A DNA stretch of 10,626 nt from DATARH01 sp035534535 (GCA_035534535.1 DATLRS010000149.1:1-10626), one strand, 5' to 3'; counted from the first letter of the stretch, positions 1-7,218 are shown. Notes: generated from the letters alone by a model not told the origin. Numbers and translations are program-made.

Positions 1-1873
1 CATACCCGGCGGGCAGGCGCTCGATGAATTCCTCGGCGCCGGCCAGCCGCGCCGCCTGGACGACCTCTTCGAACGTCGCATCCGGCTTGGCCGAGGCGAT
101 CGTGCTGCGGATCGTGCCGCGAAACAGGAAATTCTCCTGCATCACCACGCCGAGGTTGGCGCGCAGGTGATCGACGTCGATCTCGCGCAGGTCGTTGCCG
201 TCGATCTTGATCAGCCCATTATACTCGCTGTGCAGCGCCTGCAACAGCCGGGTCACCGTCGTCTTCCCCGACCCGCTGCGGCCGACAATGCCGAAGACGC
301 TCCCTTCGGGGATCGTGAACGAGACGCGATCGAGCGCCGGCGAGGTGGCGCCGCGATAGCGGAAAACGACATCGTTGAATTCGATGCGGCCGGCAAACGG
401 CGTGCGAATGCCGTGGCCCGAGCGTCCCGCCTCCGGCTCGAGGTTGATGATCCGGGACACACGGGTGATCGCGCTGCGCGCCTCGTCGATCTGGACGATC
501 GCCTGGGCCGCCTGCACCGCCGGCATGGTCACCCGCTGCGACATGATCATGAAGGCGAAGATGGCGCCGAGATACATCGTGTCGTGGTTGGTCAGGCCGA
601 GGTAGACCGCGACCGCGACGATGCCTTGCGTCATCAGCACCTGGGGCGGGTGGACCATGGTCTGGATCAAGTTGGTCGTGCAACCCTCGTCGAACCGGCG
701 TTCGACGACCCGCGCCACGTGCACGTCCCACTCGTGCCGCTGGCGGGCGTCGAGCGCCAGCGACTTGATCGCGCGGATACCGTGAACCGCCTCGACGAGG
801 AATGTGCCGCGGTCGGTCTCGGCCTGCACCGCCAGCCACACCTTGCGGCGGACGATCGGCAGCATCGCCACCAGCCAGACACAGATCAGCAAGCACAGCG
901 CCAGTACGCACGCCGTCATGATCGCGCTGAACATGAACATGATGGGTAGAAAAAACACGATGACAAACGAATCCAACAAGGTTCCAAACATCTGTCCCAT
1001 CAGAAATCCACGAACCTTGTAGATCTCGTACATGTCATGAACGATTTCACCGGTCGGCGTTTGCTCAAAAAAATCAATCGGGAGATTGAGGAGCTTGTCG
1101 AACATGTGCGCCCAAATCTTGATGTCGACGCGCGATGTGACGAACACCACCAGATAGCGGCGCAAATGCTCGAAGATCGTGTCGAATATGAGCAGCGCGC
1201 CAAAGGCGATGCAGAGCATCCAGAAGGTGCTCAGGCTGCCGTAAAACATGACCCGGTCGATCATCACGCGCCAGAAGACGACCGGCGAGATGGCGAGGGC
1301 CCCCAGCAGCAAGGCGCAGACGCCGAGATCGCGGACGACGCGCTTGTCGTGCAATATCTGTCCGATGATCCAGCCCAGCCCGAACGGACGATCCTCGTCG
1401 CTCAGCCGATAGTCGCGTTTGACGAGGATGACATCGCCATCCCAGGCCGCGGTGAGGCGCGCCTCGTCAAGGACGATCGGCGCGTCCAGGTCGCCGTTGG
1501 GATCACCCAGAAAGACGATCGGCGGCCAGCCGCGCAAACGCGGCTCGACGCGCTGCAGCACCATCGCGGCGCCGTTGCGCAGCAGCACGATGGCCGGCAA
1601 CGCCCGACCCATCTTCAGCAGATCGCTCCATCGCAGCCGCGTGGCGGTGGCGCGCAGCCCCGACGCATGGGCGATTTTCAGCATTTCCGCCACCGAGGCG
1701 TCGCTCGATTGCAGCAGGTGGTCGCGAATCAGCTGGGCTTTCGACAGCTGTACGCCGCGGTGCCGCGCCACGATCACCAGGCTGCCGAGCAACGAACCGG
1801 TCAGATTGTCGGTGGTGCCGAGCGGGGTGCCGTCGGCCGATTGATTCAGCGCCAGGGTCACGGTTTGCACCAT
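1..1873 (-). CDS. Type I secretion ABC transporter with degenerate C39-like domain (3' end outside window)
   Basis: Inner-membrane exporter ATPase of a type I secretion system, expected to work with a membrane-fusion protein and an outer-membrane channel. The frame is open from ATG 1873 to the left edge, giving about 624 residues of a family that is usually 700-750. Residues 1-130 resemble a C39 peptidase domain, but Ser27 sits where the catalytic Cys is expected and Ala102/Ala103 where the His is expected. This matches the C39-like domain of HlyB rather than a leader-cleaving transporter. A multi-span membrane domain follows (about residues 150-450), including the family-typical stretch LPIDFFEQTPTGEIV. 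The ATPase then begins: Walker A GRSGSGKT at residues 531-538 and Q-loop VMQENFLF near 579. The window ends before the LSGGQ signature and Walker B. No earlier in-frame start exists, because the regulator's stop codon lies upstream in the same frame. The SD sequence is weak (GACGAG), which fits coupling to the regulator 51 bases upstream. The substrate is not visible. Confidence 0.9.
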   Translation of the reverse strand, partial: MVQTVTLALNQSADGTPLGTTDNLTGSLLGSLVIVARHRGVQLSKAQLIRDHLLQSSDASVAEMLKIAHASGLRATATRLRWSDLLKMGRALPAIVLLRNGAAMVLQRVEPRLRGWPPIVFLGDPNGDLDAPIVLDEARLTAAWDGDVILVKRDYRLSDEDRPFGLGWIIGQILHDKRVVRDLGVCALLLGALAISPVVFWRVMIDRVMFYGSLSTFWMLCIAFGALLIFDTIFEHLRRYLVVFVTSRVDIKIWAHMFDKLLNLPIDFFEQTPTGEIVHDMYEIYKVRGFLMGQMFGTLLDSFVIVFFLPIMFMFSAIMTACVLALCLLICVWLVAMLPIVRRKVWLAVQAETDRGTFLVEAVHGIRAIKSLALDARQRHEWDVHVARVVERRFDEGCTTNLIQTMVHPPQVLMTQGIVAVAVYLGLTNHDTMYLGAIFAFMIMSQRVTMPAVQAAQAIVQIDEARSAITRVSRIINLEPEAGRSGHGIRTPFAGRIEFNDVVFRYRGATSPALDRVSFTIPEGSVFGIVGRSGSGKTTVTRLLQALHSEYNGLIKIDGNDLREIDVDHLRANLGVVMQENFLFRGTIRSTIASAKPDATFEEVVQAARLAGAEEFIERLPAGY

Positions 1874-1924
1874 CTCGTCGTGATCGACATTGCGCCGTGC
1901 GGCGGCCTCGCCATGTCCGCGAGG

Positions 1925-2692
1925 TTAAGCAGTGCGGGCCTGGAGCGGCGGATCGAGCAGCTGTGCGGCAAGCGGCGCGCCGACCGACACCTCAGCGACA
2001 AAGACATAGCCGCGGCGGAACTCGGTCTTGATCAGGCGCTGACTGGCGGGTCCGCCAGCCGACCCTATTTTCTTGCGCAGCCGGGTGACGATGACGTCGA
2101 CCGCGCGATCGCTACTCGGACGGTGCGCACCGTACAGCGCCTCGGCGAGAGCATCGCGGGTGCACAGCGTCCAAGGGTTGCTAACAAAATGAACGAGCAC
2201 CCGGTTTTCCGATGTCGTCAGCTTGATCGTCGAGCCGTCCAATCCGATCAGTAAATTCTCGTGCGGGTAGAGGGTCAATCCGGCAAAATGCGCCGGTTGC
2301 GTCTGGCTCGGTTGCGTCTGGCTCGGCTCGGACGCGGCAAGGGCGCGGGAACTTTTCGACAGCTGGATGATCTGCTGAACCGTCCGGTTCAGCTGCATGA
2401 TATCGACCGGTGCCTGCATGCATTCGGCGGCTCCGGCCAGGCAATATTCCCGCATCAGCGGATCGTCGACCGAGCAGACGACCAGGATCGGCACGCCGCT
2501 GCGACGCCGGATCTTGAGGATTGTGGCGATGCCGAGACCTTCCGAACCGGTAAGGTCAAGCACAACGACGTCGGGGTTGTGCTGCCGTACCACATTAAAA
2601 AACCGCGTTTCTGAATCAGTGGTTCTGTCAGAATCCACCGTTCCGGGGAGCGATAGATCCTCCCGCGCGACGACTATTGTCGATGCTCCCAT
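1925..2692 (-). CDS. OmpR/PhoB-type response regulator, atypical receiver
   Basis: Two-domain transcription factor of 255 residues. Residues 4-112 form a receiver-like domain. It has an acidic pair (E11, D12), a phospho-acceptor Asp46 in VVVLDLTG, and Ser74 at the switch Ser/Thr position. The conserved Lys before Pro is replaced by Ala94 (CMQAPVD), so phosphorylation chemistry may be altered. Residues 120-133 form a Q/P/S linker built from a repeated unit. Residues 137-235 are a winged-helix DNA-binding domain with the typical RAVDVIVTRLRKKIG recognition-helix region and a C-terminal RRGYVF hairpin. The ATG at 2692 is preceded by AGGGAG two bases upstream, close but usable. The gene lies 51 bases upstream of the secretion ABC gene on the same strand, which suggests an operon it may control. 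No histidine kinase is in the window. The class is clear; signal and targets are unknown. Confidence 0.9.
   Translation of the reverse strand: MGASTIVVAREDLSLPGTVDSDRTTDSETRFFNVVRQHNPDVVVLDLTGSEGLGIATILKIRRRSGVPILVVCSVDDPLMREYCLAGAAECMQAPVDIMQLNRTVQQIIQLSKSSRALAASEPSQTQPSQTQPAHFAGLTLYPHENLLIGLDGSTIKLTTSENRVLVHFVSNPWTLCTRDALAEALYGAHRPSSDRAVDVIVTRLRKKIGSAGGPASQRLIKTEFRRGYVFVAEVSVGAPLAAQLLDPPLQARTA
2295..2324 (-). repeat. 15-bp perfect tandem duplication in the regulator linker
   Basis: The 15-base unit ggttgcgtctggctc (plus strand) occurs twice back to back. On the coding strand it encodes repeated SQTQP-type residues in the linker between the receiver and DNA-binding domains. The unit is in frame, so copy changes would alter linker length by five residues without breaking the gene. 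Confidence 0.9.
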
Positions 2693-2741
2693 CGCTCCCT
2701 GTCGGTATGCAAAGTGACCGATACGAAGGTGCCCCTCTAAA

Positions 2742-2800
2742 GACGCAAGTTACAGGGCCAGGCGGCATGACGCAAGCCATTGAGAAAAGCGATGTTGCGT
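2742..2800 (-). promoter_or_regulatory. Candidate operator: repeated ACGCAA motif upstream of the response regulator
   Basis: The octamer GACGCAAG occurs at 2742-2749 and again at 2769-2776, 27 bases apart. A third core lies inverted as TTGCGT at 2795-2800. All three sit between about 50 and 110 bases upstream of the regulator's ATG, where an autoregulatory site of an OmpR-family factor could lie. On the minus strand, the middle copy can also be read as a weak -35 (TTGCGT) with TAACTT 17 bases downstream. The repeats are seen directly; operator function is inferred. Confidence 0.35.
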
Positions 2801-2884
2801 TAACCAAGGGCTGCGTGCTTTGCGCCGTGATCTTCTCCGTCACTGAAATTCGTTGTCGCGCGCGCCACCGGGCAAGCGGCCGGC

Positions 2885-4624
2885 TCAGCGCCGCCGCGGT
2901 GAGGCTTCGTTGGCGAGCGCGGAGGTGACGTCGGCGAACGAGACTGCGAGCGAGGTGCGCACATCGAGCACCGTCGGCACCCGGGCCGCCAGCGCCTCGC
3001 GCAAGGCCGGGGCAATCGCGCCCGGATCCTCGATCCGCTCGCCGCGGCAGCCCATCGCACGGGCGATCGCGGCGTGGTCGAAATCCTTGAACTCGGCGGC
3101 AAACGGCCCGGATCCGTGCAGCACCCAGCCGAGCGCCTTGTTGTTGAACACCACGACGACGATCGGGATGTCGTGTTCGAGCGCGGTCATCAGGCCGTTC
3201 ATCGTCATCGCGAAGCCGCCGTCGCCGCACACCGCGACGACCGGCCGGTCGGGATGGACGAGCTTGGCCGCCAGCGCCGCCGGGATCGCAAACCCCATCG
3301 GCCCCGATCCGGCCGCCTGGAGAAACCCGCCGGCCGCCTTGGTCTGATAGAAATGCGTCATCAGGATGCGGTTCTCGCCGGCATCGCAGGCGACGATTGC
3401 ATTGTCCGGCAGGGTCCGCATCAGTTCGCCGATGACCCGCTGCGGCAGGATCGGCTTATCGTCGGCGGTATAGGCCGGGACATTAAAATAGCCGTGCGCG
3501 TCGCGATGCCGCGCGACCCGCCGGATGCCGGCGTCGCGGCGCCCCGCGGCGCGCGGCCGCACCGCTTCGCAAAGCTGCGTCAGCGCCTGCGCCGCATCGC
3601 CGAGCACGACCGTCTCGGCCGGAAAATTCCACGAGGCGTGCCGCGGCTCGATGTCGATCTGGACAAAAGCCTGCCGCGTCGGATCGAGCAGCCTGGTGTT
3701 TTCCCAGGCGGTGTCGCTCGGCGACAGTTTGGAGCCGACGACCAGCACCAGATCCGCCTCGCCCAGGCAGGCATTGGCGGCCGGCGTGCCGAACGTGCCG
3801 AAGACGCCCAAGGCCAGCGGATGGGTTTCGGCAAAGCAGCCCTTGCCGGCCGCCGTCGTCACCACCGGCAGCCCGGCCAGCTCGGCGAGCGCACGCAATT
3901 GCTCGTAAGCCTGCGCGATGCGCACGCCGTTGCCGGCGATCACGACCGGCCGCTCGGCCGCCAGGATGCGCTCGGCCGCCGCGGCGATCCGCGCCGGCTC
4001 GGCCGGCGGCGGCGCGGGCGGCAGGTAGAAGCGGGTCGGATAGAGGACCGGCTGCGAATCGGGCGCCACCGAGCCGGCCAACGCGTCATGGCTGAACAGC
4101 ACCGCCACCGGCCCCGGCTGCCCGGCCATCGCATGCTTGATCGCCAGCTGGGTCGCCTGCACCGCCGAGATCGGCTCCTGCGCCTGCATGACCTGCTTGG
4201 TGACGCCGCCGAAGGCGCGCCGCGCGTCCCAGCTGCCATAGTCGCCGGTCGCCTGCTGATAGGGCGCATGCAAGGCGAAGCGCGGCGCGTCGCTGAAATC
4301 GGTGAGCAGCAGCATTGGCGAGCTCGACAGAAAGGCCTCCAGCGTGCCAATGAGGCCGTTCCCCAGCACCCACGGCCCCTGCCCCAGCATGACGCCGGGC
4401 CGCCGCGTCAGGCGGCCGTAGACTTCGGCCATGACGCCAGCCAATGATTCCTCGCGCACCGTCACCATGCGCACCTGGTTCTGCACTTGGCTGAGCCCGG
4501 CGACGATGCGGCCGGTGTGCCCACCCGAGATGCCGAAGACGTATTCGATGCCCGCTTCGGCCAGGACGCGGGCGACCAATACCCGGGACGGCATCTCCTC
4601 GGTCAGCATCCGCTCGATCGGCAT
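2885..4624 (-). CDS. Thiamine-diphosphate-dependent enzyme, acetolactate synthase superfamily
   Basis: A 579-residue ThDP enzyme in the family of acetolactate synthase, benzoylformate decarboxylase and related enzymes, which act on 2-oxo acids. The N-terminal Pyr domain (about residues 10-180) has the catalytic Glu59 in the REESLAG stretch that aligns with RHEQGA of acetolactate synthase. A central domain spans about 205-340. The C-terminal PP domain carries the Mg-ThDP motif GDG near 467 and the paired Asn near 494 (VVFNNKALG). No small regulatory subunit is adjacent, so a role in branched-chain amino acid synthesis is not supported; decarboxylase or ligase activity on another 2-oxo acid is as likely. 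The start at 4624 has a strong SD (GGAGGG, 8 bases away). A start at 4813 would give a 63-residue extension made of translated palindromic repeat and is rejected. It is divergent from the RidA-like gene. Family is certain; substrate is unknown. Confidence 0.9.
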   Translation of the reverse strand: MPIERMLTEEMPSRVLVARVLAEAGIEYVFGISGGHTGRIVAGLSQVQNQVRMVTVREESLAGVMAEVYGRLTRRPGVMLGQGPWVLGNGLIGTLEAFLSSSPMLLLTDFSDAPRFALHAPYQQATGDYGSWDARRAFGGVTKQVMQAQEPISAVQATQLAIKHAMAGQPGPVAVLFSHDALAGSVAPDSQPVLYPTRFYLPPAPPPAEPARIAAAAERILAAERPVVIAGNGVRIAQAYEQLRALAELAGLPVVTTAAGKGCFAETHPLALGVFGTFGTPAANACLGEADLVLVVGSKLSPSDTAWENTRLLDPTRQAFVQIDIEPRHASWNFPAETVVLGDAAQALTQLCEAVRPRAAGRRDAGIRRVARHRDAHGYFNVPAYTADDKPILPQRVIGELMRTLPDNAIVACDAGENRILMTHFYQTKAAGGFLQAAGSGPMGFAIPAALAAKLVHPDRPVVAVCGDGGFAMTMNGLMTALEHDIPIVVVVFNNKALGWVLHGSGPFAAEFKDFDHAAIARAMGCRGERIEDPGAIAPALREALAARVPTVLDVRTSLAVSFADVTSALANEASPRRR

Positions 4625-4632
4625 GGCGCACC

Positions 4633-4639
4633 CCCTCCC
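4633..4639 (-). promoter_or_regulatory. Ribosome binding site that fixes the start of the ThDP enzyme
   Basis: The minus strand reads GGGAGGG here, ending 8 bases before the ATG at 4624. It supports that start over the in-frame ATG at 4813, which would translate an intergenic repeat. Confidence 0.75.
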
Positions 4640-4710
4640 GGAATTTGCCGAAGCTTGCCTCGCGGCGCGACCGAACACAACGCCGACGCGGTCGGCTGTC
4701 TCGTCTCGTC

Positions 4711-4784
4711 GAGATTGCGTCGCGACGCTCGCAATGACCGCGAAATCGTTGTCATTGCGGGGAGCGCAGCGACGACGCAATCTC
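4711..4784. repeat. Long imperfect palindromic intergenic repeat
   Basis: Left arm 4711-4738 begins gagattgcgtcg and ends gcaatgac. Right arm 4751-4784 begins gtcattgcgg and ends gacgcaatctc. The right arm is the reverse complement of the left apart from a few inserted or changed bases in its middle; the spacer is 12 bases. It could form a long hairpin in either transcript. The GTCATTGCG...CGCAATCTC ends match the style of dispersed palindromic repeats in alphaproteobacterial genomes. It occupies much of the 193-base divergent region and lies upstream of both start codons. Confidence 0.85.
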
Positions 4785-4804
4785 GCTGCCGAAAGACGCG
4801 AGCC

Positions 4805-4809
4805 GGAGG
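4805..4809 (+). promoter_or_regulatory. Ribosome binding site of the RidA-like gene
   Basis: GGAGG lies 8 bases before the ATG at 4818 and only 2 before the in-frame ATG at 4812. The spacing favours 4818 as the start. Confidence 0.7.
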
Positions 4810-4817
4810 ACATGCCG

Positions 4818-5561
4818 ATGCCGAATACCGAGCCGTTCCCCGCCGGCGGATACCGCTTCAGCCCGTATCAGTTCCAGTATTCGGGCGGCGTCGTTGCGAT
4901 GCCCGGCTTTGCGATCGAGCGGGCGCGCCTGGCCCGGGTGTTGCCGCTGGCCGAGGGGTTTGCCGCGATCGAAGCGCATCTCGCCGGGCTCGGCCGGCCG
5001 CCGACCGCGTTATGCGCCTGCGAATTGCGCTCGCCCGGGCAGTTCAGCGAAGCGGGCTTCATCGCCTTCAACCGCCATTACGTGCAGCAGCTCGCCACCT
5101 GGGGTCTCTTTCGCGACGAGGTCAACCCCGTGGCGCGCTCCAATGTCTGCCCCGAGATCGCGCCGCCCGCGGTGCCGTCACTCTACGCGTTCAGCTATAC
5201 CGTGCCGGGCGAGGGTGGCGGTTTTGTCGCGGCCGGCAGCGGCGAGGCGCGTGACGGCGCCGGCAGCTATGCCGAGCGCATCGTCCGCCTCGGCGACCAG
5301 TCGCCCGCCGGCATGCGGGAGAAGGCGCGCTGCGTCCTCGACGTGATGGAGGAGCGCATGGCCGCGCTCGGCGCCGGCTGGCGCGACGTCACCGCGACGC
5401 AGCTCTACACGGTCTTTCCGATCCACTCGTTCCTCGCCGACGAGTTCGTGGCGCGCGGCGCGACGGCCGGCGGTCTCACCTGGCACTACGCGCGCCCGCC
5501 GGTCGAGGGCCTCGATTTCGAGGTTGATGTGCGCGGCGTCAGCCGAGAGTGGGTGGTGTAA
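4818..5561 (+). CDS. RidA/YjgF-like protein, probable two-domain form
   Basis: A 247-residue soluble protein with no signal peptide or membrane segment. The C-terminal half (about residues 135-247) has a RidA-like pattern: GDQSPAGMREKARCVLDVM, an amphipathic helix ending MAALGAGWRDV, then ATQLYTVF. The N-terminal half (about 15-130) shows a weaker version of the same layout. It is about twice the length of a single RidA domain (about 130 residues), which fits a tandem arrangement. RidA-family proteins hydrolyse reactive enamines or imines such as 2-aminoacrylate, and some members are ring-cleavage-pathway deaminases. I cannot assign a substrate. The gene diverges from the ThDP enzyme and ends two bases before the convergent GFA gene. 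The existence of the gene is firm from codon bias, SD and frame; the family call is moderate and rests on pattern alone. Confidence 0.7.
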   Translation: MPNTEPFPAGGYRFSPYQFQYSGGVVAMPGFAIERARLARVLPLAEGFAAIEAHLAGLGRPPTALCACELRSPGQFSEAGFIAFNRHYVQQLATWGLFRDEVNPVARSNVCPEIAPPAVPSLYAFSYTVPGEGGGFVAAGSGEARDGAGSYAERIVRLGDQSPAGMREKARCVLDVMEERMAALGAGWRDVTATQLYTVFPIHSFLADEFVARGATAGGLTWHYARPPVEGLDFEVDVRGVSREWVV

Positions 5562-5563
5562 CG

Positions 5564-5965
5564 CTATTTCTTTGCCGCCCACTCGGCGCCCCGGGCGGCG
5601 AATGCCGCCTCCCAGTGGCGCCCGTCGAACAGGCGGCGCGGCGGCATCGTCTGCGGGTCGTAAGCGTCGAGGCAGCGGGCGTTGACGCTGTAGTTCTGCG
5701 GGTCGGAGCGCGGCTGATAGAAGGCGTGGATGCCGCAATGCCGGCAAAAGGTGTGCTTTGCGGTGCCGGTGCCGAATTGGTAGGTCGCCAGATCGTCGGC
5801 GCCGCTGAGGATCTGCAGCCGCTCGCGCGCCACCGGCAAATGCAGGATGCCCTTCTTGGTGCAGATCGAGCAGTTGCATTCGCCGATCACCGTGTCTTCC
5901 AGATCGACCGCGATGCGAAAGCGCACGCGGCCGCAATGGCAACCGCCTTCATAGGTTTGCAGCAT
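5564..5965 (-). CDS. GFA-family zinc-binding protein (glutathione-dependent formaldehyde-activating enzyme-like)
   Basis: A 133-residue cytoplasmic protein of the Gfa/CENP-V fold. All seven zinc-ligand cysteines expected for the fold are present. C9 and C11 (GGCHCG) with C74 and C77 (CRHCG) form the structural site; C30, C32 and C35 (CNCSIC) form the second site. The founding member was described as speeding the reaction of formaldehyde with glutathione, but most family members have no proven activity, so only the family is assigned. The start at 5965 has a strong AGGAGG 6 bases upstream. An in-frame ATG at 6064 would add 33 residues lying inside the MFS gene and is rejected. The first 17 bases overlap the end of the MFS gene, so the two are probably translated together. 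Confidence 0.85.
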   Translation of the reverse strand: MLQTYEGGCHCGRVRFRIAVDLEDTVIGECNCSICTKKGILHLPVARERLQILSGADDLATYQFGTGTAKHTFCRHCGIHAFYQPRSDPQNYSVNARCLDAYDPQTMPPRRLFDGRHWEAAFAARGAEWAAKK

Positions 5966-7172
5966 CGCGCGCCTCCTCCCGCGGCGGCAGCCGCCGCAGC
6001 CACAGGACGCCACACAAACCGGCGGCCGACAACAGCGCCATGAACGGAAAAGCGTCGCCGCCATAGAGCGCGTAAAGCCGGCCGGCGGCGAGCATCACGA
6101 GGCCGCTGCCGAGGCCTGCCGACAGCGCGGCATAGAGCGACTGCGCGCTCGCCGCGGCGCCCGGCGGCACATGGCGCGCCATGAAATGCATCGCCCCCAG
6201 ATGGCTGGCGCCGAATGTCAGGGCGTGCAGCAGCTGCAAGGCCGCCGCCGCAGCGAGCCCCGGCACCAGCCCCATCAGGCTCCAGCGCACGATGCCCGCG
6301 CCGCCGCCCAGCGCCATCAGCCCGAGCGGCCCGAGCCGCGCGACAAACGGCGCGCTGTACCAGAACAGCACGATCTCGGCGCCCACCCCCTCGGCCCACA
6401 GGATGCCGATCATCGTGTCGGAAAAGCCGAGGCCGCGCCAATAGAGGGTGCCGAACCCGTAATAGAGCTGATGGCTGGCCTGCAACGCCGCGGCGCTGGC
6501 GACAAACAGCCAGAACCGGCGGTCGGTGGCGAGCTGCCAAAGATCCGCATGGGGCGCCGCCCGGCGCGCCCGGATGACCCCGGCGGGCCGCACCGCTGCC
6601 GGGATCGCGAGGCAGGCGGCGAACAGCACGCCGGACGCCGCCAGCACCAGCAGCAGCACCGCGTTGCCGCCGCGCGCGGCCGGCGCGCCGAGCGCCAGCG
6701 CGACGCCGCTGCCGATCGCCGCGACAATAAAGCTGATCGAGCCCCATACCCGGACGCGGCCGTAATCGAGCCCCTCGCGGCGTACCGCCGCCAGCGTGAT
6801 GCTGTCGCCCAGCGGCATCAGCCCCGATTGCGCGGCGCCGGCGACGAGATTGACCGTCAACACCGCCCAGAACCCGGCCAGCGGCCACAACCCGGCATAG
6901 GCGGCGCAAGCGAGCGCGGCGAGCGCGATCATCACGGCGCGGCGCCGGCCGAGCCGATCGGCCGCCGCGCCGATCGCCGGGGTGGCGATGATTTTGGCCC
7001 AGATCGCCGCGGCGAATACCAATGCGATCTGCTGCGGATCGAGGCCGCGCCCGGCCAACCACACGGGCCAGAACGGCTGCTGCACGCCGACCACGAGAAA
7101 ACTTGCCGCGTAAAACATGCCGAGCCGCGTGGCCTGTCCGCCGGGATATCGCGACGCCATCCATATCGTCAT
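5949..7172 (-). CDS. MFS transporter, PPP (HcaT / 3-phenylpropionate permease-like) family
   Basis: A 407-residue integral membrane protein with about twelve hydrophobic segments. The first membrane helix region (MFYAASFLVVGVQQPFWPVW) and the loop ADRLGRRR after the second or third helix are typical of the PPP branch of the major facilitator superfamily, whose named member HcaT is linked to 3-phenylpropionate uptake. Length matches the family (380-410). A second half begins near residue 210 (DLWQLATDRRFWLFV). The start at 7172 has GAGG 9 bases upstream; Met5 at 7160 is a poorer alternative. It overlaps the GFA gene by 17 bases and diverges from the TerC-type gene. No catabolic genes for aromatic acids are nearby, so the substrate is unknown and the HcaT likeness is a family label only. 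Confidence 0.88.
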   Translation of the reverse strand: MTIWMASRYPGGQATRLGMFYAASFLVVGVQQPFWPVWLAGRGLDPQQIALVFAAAIWAKIIATPAIGAAADRLGRRRAVMIALAALACAAYAGLWPLAGFWAVLTVNLVAGAAQSGLMPLGDSITLAAVRREGLDYGRVRVWGSISFIVAAIGSGVALALGAPAARGGNAVLLLVLAASGVLFAACLAIPAAVRPAGVIRARRAAPHADLWQLATDRRFWLFVASAAALQASHQLYYGFGTLYWRGLGFSDTMIGILWAEGVGAEIVLFWYSAPFVARLGPLGLMALGGGAGIVRWSLMGLVPGLAAAAALQLLHALTFGASHLGAMHFMARHVPPGAAASAQSLYAALSAGLGSGLVMLAAGRLYALYGGDAFPFMALLSAAGLCGVLWLRRLPPREEARDAANL

Positions 7173-7218
7173 CCGGTTTGGCCTCGACGATGTCCGTGTT
7201 CGTGCTTATGTCGCGGGC

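Noticed and set aside
1037..2254. Long plus-strand open frame of 405 codons
   Set aside because: It lies antisense to the ABC transporter and regulator, and its translation is Arg/His/Gln/Asp-rich without any recognisable domain. It is a product of G+C-biased codons in the real genes.
3074..4447. Plus-strand open frame of 457 codons
   Set aside because: Antisense to the ThDP enzyme; low-complexity Arg/Gly/Asp/His composition typical of shadow frames.
4625..4813. 63-residue N-terminal extension of the ThDP enzyme
   Set aside because: It is translated palindromic repeat, while the ATG at 4624 has a strong SD and gives the normal family N-terminus.
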